From contig DHCY01000020.1 of assembly GCA_002399085.1 (NCBI GenBank), positions 1-11,851 of the forward strand: 11,851 nucleotides of DNA, read 5' to 3'. Below, piece after piece: positions 6,337 to 11,851 of the stretch. The position numbers and the translations under genes were made by a program. The number at the start of each line of letters is the position of its first letter. The first letter of the stretch is position 1. Below the pieces are notes generated by a model. It was not told the origin of the DNA. It worked only from the letters and a program-made list of their open reading frames with translations, and did not search any database. This DNA comes from Anaerolineaceae bacterium UBA4890 (GTDB taxonomy: Bacteria > Chloroflexota > Anaerolineae > Anaerolineales > Anaerolineaceae).

Positions 6337-7144
6337 GAAAGTTATTGTCCTGAGTTTAATTTCCATCCTTTTGCTCTCCGCCGTCGGTTGTACGACCGAA
6401 CCTGAAAATAAAGTCCTGCGTATGTCCACCACCACATCCGTTAACGACTCCGGTCTGATGGCATACCTGCAGCCTGCCTTCGAAGAAGCCACTGGCTACA
6501 CCCTCGAGATCACATCTGCCGGTACCGGTGCAGCGATTGAGAAGGGGCGCATGGGCGATGCCGACCTGCTGCTGGTTCACTCCAAGTCAGCCGAAGAAGA
6601 GTTCATCGCTGAAGGTTTCGACGAAGTGCGTGTTCCTTTTATGTATAACTTCTTTGTAATTGTTGGACCTGCAGACGATCCTGCTGGTGTAGCCGGCTCG
6701 GCGACCGCCGCAGAAGCGTTCCAAAAAATCGCTGACTCCGGTTCTTTGTTCATCTCCCGTGGTGACGAGAGCGGCACGCACAACAAAGAAATCGCGATCT
6801 GGAAATCGATAGAAACAGAACCTTCTGGACAGAGCTGGTATGTAAGCGTTGGACAGGGCATGGGTCAGACCCTGACCGTTGCCGATGAAATGCAGGCTTA
6901 CACACTCTCAGACAAAGCCACCTTCCTGGCGCATGAGGACGCTTTGGTGATGCATCTGGAAGAAACTGACGACATGAAGAACACCTATTCGATGATCGTT
7001 GTCTCCGCCAAACGATTTGCTGAATCCAATGTTGCAGGCGCCCAGGCTTTTGTTGACTGGATCCAGACAGAACAAGCCCGGAAAATGATCGCAGAATTCG
7101 GTGTTGCTGAATACGGTGAGCCTCTCTTCTTTAATCTTGACTAA
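6323..7144 (+). CDS. tupA: Tungstate ABC transporter substrate-binding lipoprotein TupA
   Basis: TupA captures tungstate outside the membrane and delivers it to TupBC. From ATG 6323 it has 273 aa. A basic start and hydrophobic stretch lead to SAVGC, so Cys23 is the likely lipid-modified residue and the protein should be membrane-anchored. Family marks are RMSTTTSVNDSGLM (33-46), the oxyanion-binding TTTS..DSG signature of the TupA group, SRGDESGTHNKE (145-156) and YTLSDKATFL (193-202). ModA and WtpA molybdate/tungstate proteins lack this combination. The start is ambiguous: GAGGTG (6314-6319) is close to ATG 6323, while GTG 6317 would add two residues and sits 11 bases from AAGGAG (6300-6305). 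Control is probably by the upstream CRP-type site. Confidence 0.93.
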   Translation: MKNFKKVIVLSLISILLLSAVGCTTEPENKVLRMSTTTSVNDSGLMAYLQPAFEEATGYTLEITSAGTGAAIEKGRMGDADLLLVHSKSAEEEFIAEGFDEVRVPFMYNFFVIVGPADDPAGVAGSATAAEAFQKIADSGSLFISRGDESGTHNKEIAIWKSIETEPSGQSWYVSVGQGMGQTLTVADEMQAYTLSDKATFLAHEDALVMHLEETDDMKNTYSMIVVSAKRFAESNVAGAQAFVDWIQTEQARKMIAEFGVAEYGEPLFFNLD

Positions 7145-7161
7145 ACCTTTATAATAACCAT

Positions 7162-7185
7162 CGGAAGGGCAGAAATGCCCTTCCG
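7162..7185 (+). promoter_or_regulatory. Strong hairpin between tupA and tupB
   Basis: CGGAAGGGCA (7162-7171) pairs perfectly with TGCCCTTCCG (7176-7185) around a GAAA tetraloop. It starts 17 bases after the tupA stop. No T-tract follows, so full termination is unlikely. The final stem base, G7185, is also the first base of the tupB Shine-Dalgarno sequence GGAG (7185-7188). The hairpin may stabilise the tupA mRNA, giving excess binding protein over permease, and may partly tune tupB translation. Confidence 0.75.
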
Positions 7186-7196
7186 GAGATTAAGAA

Positions 7197-7883
7197 TTGG
7201 AACTGATCAATACAATTACAGACCTACTGTTTGGTTCAGACCCCGAACTGCGCCAGATCATTGCGGTGACTTTGCGCATGTCACTCTTCAGCACGCTTTT
7301 TTCTTCTCTGATCGGGATACCCGCAGGGATCTTGTTAGGGGCGAATAATTTTCGTGGAAAACGTGTTCTCACCCGGCTGGTTAATACTCTGCTGGGTCTG
7401 CCACCAGTTGTGGCTGGGCTCATCGTCTTTCTTTTGCTCTCGCGAAGTGGTTCATTAGGCAATCTTAAATTGCTCTACACGGTGAATGCGATGGTGGTTG
7501 CCCAGGTGCTGCTGATCACGCCTTACATCACTGCGATGACAGCCAACCTGGTGGGGGTCAACGCGGCTACCATCAACGAGACACTGGCGGGGGTCGGCAT
7601 TCGCGGCACGAAACGCCTGAAGTACTTTCTGCTCGACTTTCGTGTGCCTTTCTTAACGATTGTGCTGGCTGGTTTCGGTCGGTCGATTGCGGAGGTGGGT
7701 GCTGTGCAGATGGTTGGCGGCAATATTCAGTACAAAACCAGGGTGATGACCACCGCCATCATGATGCAAACCAATATGGGTCGCTTCGAATTCGCGATTG
7801 CGCTGGGTATTGTTTTGCTTTTGATCTCCTTGTTGATTAATTCGGTGGTCTTTCGCGTCCAAAAGGTGACAGCCGATGATTGA
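7197..7883 (+). CDS. tupB: Tungstate ABC transporter permease TupB
   Basis: This is the membrane subunit of the tungstate importer, 228 aa. About five hydrophobic segments are visible (near 27-48, 65-85, 95-116, 150-170 and 199-219). The cytoplasmic EAA-type loop that contacts the ATPase is NETLAGVGIRGTKRLKYFLL (127-146) followed by the typical Pro at 151. The segment after it, AEVGAVQMVGGNI (165-177), is characteristic of the TupB branch. Translation starts at TTG 7197, with GGAG (7185-7188) eight bases ahead. The 3' end overlaps tupC by eight bases, so the two should be translationally coupled. Confidence 0.93.
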   Translation: MELINTITDLLFGSDPELRQIIAVTLRMSLFSTLFSSLIGIPAGILLGANNFRGKRVLTRLVNTLLGLPPVVAGLIVFLLLSRSGSLGNLKLLYTVNAMVVAQVLLITPYITAMTANLVGVNAATINETLAGVGIRGTKRLKYFLLDFRVPFLTIVLAGFGRSIAEVGAVQMVGGNIQYKTRVMTTAIMMQTNMGRFEFAIALGIVLLLISLLINSVVFRVQKVTADD

Positions 7884-8550
7884 GCTAAAAAACGTTTTAG
7901 TCAAAGCCAAAGAACGCCTGATTTTGGATATCCCCCATTTGCGATTTGAAAAAGGCAAGCGTTACGGCATCATCGGCGAAAACGGTAGTGGGAAAACCAC
8001 GCTTTTGCGGGTTCTGATGGGTACGGTCCTGCCCAGCCAGGGTTCCGTCGAGGGTCTGAAACTGGATAACAACGTCGGTTACCTGCCTCAATCGCCTTAT
8101 GCCTTTTCTTTTTCAGTGTTGCGAAATGTGAGCATGACCCTCGGGCAGACTCAAAATCGGGATGAGCTGGCAATGGAAGCCTTGAACAAAGTTGGCTTAC
8201 GCTCACTCACCGAAGCGCGGGGGAACACGCTCTCGGGCGGTGAGAGGCAGCGGCTCGGTTTGGCGAGGGTCTTGGCGGTGCCGAGGGAAGTATTGCTGCT
8301 GGATGAACCCACCTCGGCGACCGATATTCGTGGTATGGATCTGATCGAAGCTTTGTTGCTGGCTTGGTTTCAGAAAACCAAAGGTTTGCTCATTTTTACT
8401 ACCCACGCTCCAGCCCAGGCGCTGCGCTTGGCAGATGAAGTCATTTTCCTGGAAGCTGGAAAGGTTGTGGAAACGGGTGCTCCCCAGCACTTGTTTGCCA
8501 ATCCCAGGCAACCAAAAACCCAGGCATTCCTATCGCATTGGTCGATTTAA
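7876..8550 (+). CDS. tupC: Tungstate ABC transporter ATP-binding protein TupC
   Basis: This cytoplasmic ATPase of the tungstate importer has 224 aa. All nucleotide-binding motifs are present: Walker A GENGSGKT (34-41), Q-loop Gln72 in YLPQSP, signature LSGGERQR (119-126), Walker B VLLLDEPTS (139-147), D-loop SATD (147-150) and the switch His177 in TTHAP. The protein is short and ends about 25 residues after the EAGKVVETG strand; it has no C-terminal TOBE domain of the kind used for oxyanion sensing by ModC. The family assignment to tungstate rests mainly on tupA and tupB next to it. The ATG lies inside the end of tupB. No intrinsic terminator with a T-tract is seen downstream. Confidence 0.92.
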   Translation: MIELKNVLVKAKERLILDIPHLRFEKGKRYGIIGENGSGKTTLLRVLMGTVLPSQGSVEGLKLDNNVGYLPQSPYAFSFSVLRNVSMTLGQTQNRDELAMEALNKVGLRSLTEARGNTLSGGERQRLGLARVLAVPREVLLLDEPTSATDIRGMDLIEALLLAWFQKTKGLLIFTTHAPAQALRLADEVIFLEAGKVVETGAPQHLFANPRQPKTQAFLSHWSI

Positions 8551-8579
8551 GACGTGAGGGAAATCTGCCACGTTCTCCT

Positions 8580-8812
8580 GGGACGGCATTGCAACCGTCC
8601 CTTACGCCGATCGTGCCAGTATCCTGGCAGGGTATGTAACTTCACCGCAGAGATCCGGTTTTAATGTAAGGGAGACCTTCCAAGGTCTCCCAATAATCGG
8701 AATGGCCCGAGCCATATTCTCTACAAATGGGACGGCGTGGACCCTCACGAGTGTAGGGACGTCCCTTACGGTTGCAATTCAGGACGGGACGGCATGGAAG
8801 CCGTCCCTTACG
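8580..8812. repeat. Cluster of palindromic GGGACGG...CCGTCCCTTACG elements
   Basis: Most of the gene-free stretch 8551-8982 is repeats. Element A (8580-8601) pairs GGGACGG with CCGTCCC and is followed by TTACG. Element B (8670-8691) is a perfect 22-bp palindrome with arms GGGAGACCTT and AAGGTCTCCC. Element C (8729-8770) begins GGGACGG and ends in the palindrome GGGACGTCCC plus TTACG. Element D (8786-8812) pairs GGGACGGC with GCCGTCCC around ATGGAA and is followed by TTACG. A separate hairpin, TGCCAG/CTGGCA, lies at 8614-8629. A, C and D end in the same orientation, which points to one dispersed element family rather than terminators. Confidence 0.7.
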
Positions 8813-8824
8813 TTAATACCTAGA

Positions 8825-8852
8825 GCTATCAGCTATGACCTATCACCTATCA
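8825..8852. repeat. Four tandem 7-bp repeats
   Basis: Four head-to-tail heptamers follow the pattern SCTATSA: GCTATCA (8825-8831), GCTATGA (8832-8838), CCTATCA (8839-8845) and CCTATCA (8846-8852). This is a short minisatellite of the type that changes copy number by slippage. It lies just upstream of the likely serC promoter. Confidence 0.6.
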
Positions 8853-8862
8853 GCTCAAGCCC

Positions 8863-8891
8863 TTGACCGAAACCGGTTTGAAGGTTAGGAT
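8863..8891 (+). promoter_or_regulatory. Candidate serC promoter
   Basis: TTGACC (8863-8868) and TAGGAT (8886-8891) are 17 bases apart. The -35 box matches five of six consensus bases and the -10 box four of six. The transcript would begin near 8898 and carry a leader of about 85 bases. A weaker alternative -10, TAACAT (8955-8960), has no acceptable -35. Confidence 0.4.
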
Positions 8892-8907
8892 TTTACTAAC
8901 ATTCAAA
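8877..8907. repeat. Hairpin upstream of serC
   Basis: TTTGAA (8877-8882) pairs with TTCAAA (8902-8907) and GTTAG (8884-8888) with CTAAC (8896-8900), with one mismatch and a 7-base loop. It overlaps the perfect palindrome AAACCGGTTT (8870-8879). Both sit over the candidate promoter, so a DNA-binding site for a dimeric regulator is as likely as an RNA structure. No leader peptide or known riboswitch is recognised. Confidence 0.4.
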
Positions 8908-8982
8908 GCCCCAATCACAGGGCAGATAAAACACCGCCAGGTGTGAGAATACGATAACATTAGATTTAAAAGGAGAGAATTT

Positions 8983-10074
8983 ATGTTAAAGTACGACCGC
9001 GTCTACAACTTTTCAGCAGGTCCCAGCACCCTTCCCGTCCCCGTATTAGAAGAAATCCGCGATGAATTTATGAACTACCAAAGCTCAGGAATGAATGTAA
9101 TGGAAATGAGCCACCGCAGCAAAGTCTTCATCAAAATTGCCCAGGATGCCGAATCCGATCTGCGCGAGCTGATGAACATTCCCGACAACTATAAAGTCCT
9201 GTTCATCCAAGGCGGCGCAACGCTGCAATTTGCCATGATCCCCTTGAATCTGATGAAGAATGGTGTTGCAGACTACATCGTGACCGGTAACTGGTCCAAC
9301 AAAGCCTATGCCGAAGCCAAGAAATTCGGTCAGATCAACCTGGTTGCTTCAAGTAAAGATAAAAACTACAGCTACATCCCCGATGTTTCCGACCTGCCCA
9401 TCTCTGAAAATGCCGACTATGTCTATATTTGTGAAAACGAGACCATCCACGGCACCACGTATCAGCAGCTCCCCAACACCAAGGGAAAACCGCTGGTGTC
9501 TGACCAAAGCTCAATGTTCCTTTCCAAGCCTGTCAATGTCAGTGATTATGGATTGATCTATGGCGGCGTTCAGAAAAACGTTGGTCCGGCTGGACTGGCA
9601 ATCGTGATCATCAGGGAAGACCTTATTCGCACTGATCTGCCAGAGAATATTCCAACCTATCTGCGTTATCACATTCATGCCGAAAACGATTCCATGTACA
9701 ACACCCCCAATTGCTGGGCGATTTACGTCTGCGGCAAAGTCTTCAAGTATCTGAAGAACCTGGGCGGACTGGAGGCCATGAATCAGATCAACATCGAAAA
9801 AGCCAAGCCGCTTTATGACTTCCTCGATAACAGCAAAATGTTCAAAGGCACCGTCGTCAAAGAGGATCGCTCGCTGATGAATATTCCGTTCGTGACCGAA
9901 AGCGCCGAGCTGGACGCTGAGGTTGTGGCTGCTACCAAAGCTGCTGGTTTTGATAACCTGAAAGGGCATAAATCGGTCGGTGGTTTGCGCGCCTCCATTT
10001 ACAATGCCATGCCCAAAGAAGGCGTGGATGCATTGGTTGAATTTTTGAAAGATTTCGAAGCAAAACACAGCTAG
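8983..10074 (+). CDS. serC: Phosphoserine aminotransferase SerC
   Basis: SerC is a PLP-dependent cytoplasmic enzyme that transaminates 3-phosphohydroxypyruvate with glutamate to give phosphoserine, for serine synthesis; in many bacteria it also serves pyridoxal phosphate synthesis. The product is 363 aa, the normal full length. Visible motifs are the N-terminal FSAGPSTLP (10-18), EMSHRS (41-46), the cofactor-contacting GGATLQF (78-84), SDQSSMFLSKP (173-183) and GGVQKNVGPAG (194-204) with the PLP Schiff-base Lys198. The C-terminal substrate loop is HKSVGGLRASIYNAMP (329-344). GGAG (8972-8975) lies seven bases before the ATG. The gene stands alone, with its own promoter region and a strong terminator; neither serA nor serB is adjacent. 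It shows no functional link to the tup and moa genes. Confidence 0.97.
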   Translation: MLKYDRVYNFSAGPSTLPVPVLEEIRDEFMNYQSSGMNVMEMSHRSKVFIKIAQDAESDLRELMNIPDNYKVLFIQGGATLQFAMIPLNLMKNGVADYIVTGNWSNKAYAEAKKFGQINLVASSKDKNYSYIPDVSDLPISENADYVYICENETIHGTTYQQLPNTKGKPLVSDQSSMFLSKPVNVSDYGLIYGGVQKNVGPAGLAIVIIREDLIRTDLPENIPTYLRYHIHAENDSMYNTPNCWAIYVCGKVFKYLKNLGGLEAMNQINIEKAKPLYDFLDNSKMFKGTVVKEDRSLMNIPFVTESAELDAEVVAATKAAGFDNLKGHKSVGGLRASIYNAMPKEGVDALVEFLKDFEAKHS

Positions 10075-10093
10075 TTGTCAAATTGTTGTATAT

Positions 10094-10125
10094 AAAGCCC
10101 TTCACCTCACGAAGGGCTTTTTTTT
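10094..10125 (+). terminator. Rho-independent terminator of serC
   Basis: AAAGCCCTTC (10094-10103) pairs perfectly with GAAGGGCTTT (10111-10120) around a 7-base loop, and the stem runs into eight Ts (10118-10125). It begins 20 bases after the serC stop. It separates serC from the membrane-protein gene. Confidence 0.93.
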
Positions 10126-10162
10126 CTGGCATCCGGAGTCGTTTTTCGATGTATTTTCTATG

Positions 10163-10168
10163 TATAAT
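10163..10168 (+). promoter_or_regulatory. -10 box of the membrane-protein gene
   Basis: A perfect TATAAT, preceded by G as in the other promoters here (GTAYAAT), lies 29 bases before the ATG. No good -35 is seen at 16-18 bases upstream. The leader would be only about 20-25 bases. Confidence 0.45.
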
Positions 10169-10197
10169 GAAAACCATATGATTCTGGGAATTGAAAT

Positions 10198-10950
10198 ATG
10201 AGACGAGCAAAGCTGTTGATCGCCGTTTTGATGCTTGCGATAATCGCCTATCTCCCCATTGGAGCAGTCTCTGCAAACCAGGCGCAAACGCCGGGACTCT
10301 CGATTTTTGTGTTCAATGCGCCCAAAGACCTGGAGTTATTCATCAAATACCGGCACAGCGCGCTGCCAGAACCTCTCGAGATGCAGCGCACTTCACGCTA
10401 CTGGGAAACTTACTACAATTACTACTACAAACGGATGCCCGGCAGGTTTGATGAAGACTTTATCGGCGCAAAACTGATCGTCCGATCCACGCAGTATTCC
10501 TATGAGTTGCCCATCGCCAGGGATCCTGAGATGCGCGCAAACAAGCGCCTGATGACACTTGATTTAAAGCAAGGCACGCTTGTCTACGGCGAACCGGGTT
10601 GGCGGGTGCCGCTTTCAGTGGCAGGGCGCGTTATTCTCACACTGTTACTGGAAGGATTAGTCTTCTATCTGTTTGGTATGCGTGAAAAATCGAGCTGGCT
10701 CGGCTTCCTCATTCTCAACCTGATTACCCACAGCCTGTTGAGCAGCTTTCTAGCGCACCCACTCGAAGCCAAGGGTGACTTTTTTATGTTGGTCTTTTAT
10801 AGCGTCGCGATCGTTTTAGTGGAAGCTGCAATTTACTACTTTACGTTTAAAGAAGTTGAACTCGATCACAAAGCACTCTTGCTTGCCTTGGTCGCCAATT
10901 TGGTTGGTTTTTACCTTGGAGCCTGGATCATGCCTCACTTCCCGGCATAA
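10198..10950 (+). CDS. Secreted-start integral membrane protein of unknown function
   Basis: I do not recognise a named family. The product is 250 aa. Residues 1-26 form a signal peptide (MRRAK basic start, hydrophobic core, likely cut after VSA). Residues 27-137 form an extracytoplasmic domain rich in Tyr and Arg, including RYWETYYNYYYKRMPGR (67-83). Four hydrophobic segments follow, near 138-160, 167-186, 194-216 and 225-246. Polar residues inside these helices (Asn174, Thr177 and His178; Glu209; Asn234) recall widespread uncharacterised membrane proteins with an N..TH / VEA..Y / AN..G pattern, but this is only a resemblance. The weak SD GGGAA (10186-10190) is seven bases ahead of the ATG. 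The gene is isolated by the serC terminator and converges on comM, 28 bases apart. Confidence 0.8.
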   Translation: MRRAKLLIAVLMLAIIAYLPIGAVSANQAQTPGLSIFVFNAPKDLELFIKYRHSALPEPLEMQRTSRYWETYYNYYYKRMPGRFDEDFIGAKLIVRSTQYSYELPIARDPEMRANKRLMTLDLKQGTLVYGEPGWRVPLSVAGRVILTLLLEGLVFYLFGMREKSSWLGFLILNLITHSLLSSFLAHPLEAKGDFFMLVFYSVAIVLVEAAIYYFTFKEVELDHKALLLALVANLVGFYLGAWIMPHFPA

Positions 10951-10978
10951 GAATTGCGGAATTCGCGGCATACATCTC

Positions 10979-11851
10979 CTACGTTTCTTCGGTTTGGCGG
11001 TATTGCAGGGCTTCGGCGAGGTGTTCGGTTTTGATGGCGGGTTCGCCTGCCAGGTCGGCAATCGTGCGAGCGAGCTTGAGCACGCGGTGATACCCTCGGG
11101 CGGTCAGGCGCAGTTGGCGCATGGCGGTTTTCATCAGGCCTTCTCCGGCAGTGTCCAAAGCGCAATATTGTCGGATTTCTTTGGGGGTCATATCAGCATT
11201 GCTAACCAACTTGGTTCCGGTGAAGCGCTTGATTTGGATCAGGCGGGCATCTTCGACCCGTTCACGGATCGTCTCGGAGCTTTCTCCACCTCGTTTTTCG
11301 CTTAATTTCTGATAGTCGACTCTTGGAACTTGCAGGTGAATGTCGATCCGGTCCAGCAATGGACCGGAGATGCGTTTTTGATAGCTGCTGATGGCGGCGG
11401 GAGCGCAGGTGCACTGACGCATGGTATCGCCAAAATAGCCGCAGGGGCAGGGGTTCATTGCCCCGACCAACATGAAATTCGCCGGAAATGTGAACGTGCC
11501 CTGGGCGCGGCTGATGGTCACAACTTTATCTTCTAAAGGTTGCCGCAGCACTTCGAGGATGCGTTTGCCGAACTCGGGCAGCTCATCTAAAAACAAGACA
11601 CCCCTGTGTGCCAATGAAATCTCGCCTGGTCGCGGAATATGACCTCCGCCGACCAGACCGGCATGACTGACTGTGTGGTGCGGTGACCGGAAAGGGCGCT
11701 GTCGAATGAGGGGCGTGGCTGCAGGGAGCTGATCACTGATCGAATAGATGCGGGTCACTTCCAGCGATTCCTCCAGGCTCATTGATGGCAAGATCGAGGT
11801 CATCGCCCGGGCTAGCAAAGTCTTGCCAGCTCCAGGTGAACCCGTCATAAG
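10979..11851 (-). CDS. comM: ComM/YifB-family Mg-chelatase-like AAA+ ATPase (partial, N-terminus beyond the window)
   Basis: This is the C-terminal part of a ComM-type protein, about 290 residues reading from the right edge; the family is normally about 500 aa, so roughly the first 200 residues, with the Lon-protease-like N-terminal domain, are outside. Visible, counting from Met at 11848, are Walker A GSPGAGKT (3-10), PFRSPHHTVSHAGLVGGG (52-69), Walker B GVLFLDELPEF (83-93), the cysteine pair segment NPCPCGYFGD (132-141) with CTC (146-148), LLDRIDIHLQVPRVDY (164-179) and a C-terminal helical domain with LTARGYHRVLKLARTIADLA (248-267). ComM proteins form hexamers; in Vibrio and Haemophilus they act as branch-migration helicases that aid recombination in natural transformation. 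The family is widespread, so its presence alone does not show competence. The stop is TAG 10981-10979. It is convergent with the membrane-protein gene. Confidence 0.93.
   Translation of the reverse strand, partial: LMTGSPGAGKTLLARAMTSILPSMSLEESLEVTRIYSISDQLPAATPLIRQRPFRSPHHTVSHAGLVGGGHIPRPGEISLAHRGVLFLDELPEFGKRILEVLRQPLEDKVVTISRAQGTFTFPANFMLVGAMNPCPCGYFGDTMRQCTCAPAAISSYQKRISGPLLDRIDIHLQVPRVDYQKLSEKRGGESSETIRERVEDARLIQIKRFTGTKLVSNADMTPKEIRQYCALDTAGEGLMKTAMRQLRLTARGYHRVLKLARTIADLAGEPAIKTEHLAEALQYRQTEET

Noticed and set aside
7162..7185. Intrinsic terminator after tupA
   Set aside because: The hairpin is perfect, but it is followed by GAGATTAAG rather than a run of Ts, and tupB starts 11 bases later.
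8580..8812. CRISPR array
   Set aside because: The repeats are palindromes of unequal length and spacing with variable arms. There are no regular spacers or cas genes.
8941..8960. CRP-like site upstream of serC (TGTGA near 8941)
   Set aside because: Only one half-site is present; the other half does not match TCACA at the required distance.
10856..11305. Plus-strand 149-codon reading frame between the membrane protein and comM
   Set aside because: It overlaps both real genes in other frames and reads mostly antisense to comM.

Overview
The window (about 50% GC, low-repeat coding DNA separated by repeat-rich gaps) looks like a chromosome segment from an anaerobic, free-living bacterium. A MoeA carrying a C-terminal PBP domain, a fused MOSC-MogA protein, a TupABC tungstate importer and gaps full of short GC-rich palindromes together suggest Anaerolineae-type Chloroflexota or a Clostridia-like anaerobe. 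This is a family-level impression; the sequence alone does not prove it.

Region by region. Positions 1-464 hold no convincing gene, but two diverged copies of a roughly 160-200 bp structured direct repeat. A good sigma-70-type promoter at 447-475 then drives a tight five-gene plus-strand operon for molybdenum/tungsten cofactor synthesis: moeA (486-1688), moeA-PBP (1695-3605), moaC (3602-4084), moaA (4081-5028) and a MOSC-MogA fusion (5029-5955). Gaps range from -4 to +6 bases, so translation is probably coupled. Positions 5956-6316 contain palindromic repeat elements followed by the tupA control region: a perfect CRP-type site (TGTGA-N6-TCACA, 6240-6255) placed about 40 bases upstream of the expected transcript start. 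Next comes tupA-tupB-tupC (6323-8550), with a strong hairpin between tupA and tupB. Positions 8551-8982 hold no gene but several copies of a palindromic element ending in CGTCCCTTACG, a 7-bp tandem repeat and the serC leader. Then come serC (8983-10074) with a textbook terminator, a membrane protein of unknown function (10198-10950), and, convergent on the minus strand, the C-terminal part of a ComM/YifB-type AAA+ protein (10979 to the window end).

How it fits together. TupABC imports tungstate (WO4 2-). MoaA and MoaC make cyclic pyranopterin monophosphate from GTP. The MogA domain adenylylates molybdopterin and the MoeA proteins insert the metal. The MOSC domain is of the kind that handles sulfur or cofactor transfer. 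The dithiolene-forming enzyme MoaD/MoaE, MoeB and the nucleotide-attaching MobA are not in the window and must be encoded elsewhere. The pairing with a tungstate-specific importer, and with a second MoeA that carries a PBP-like domain, makes this a plausible tungsten-cofactor locus under CRP/FNR-family control. serC, the membrane protein and comM appear to be unrelated neighbours.
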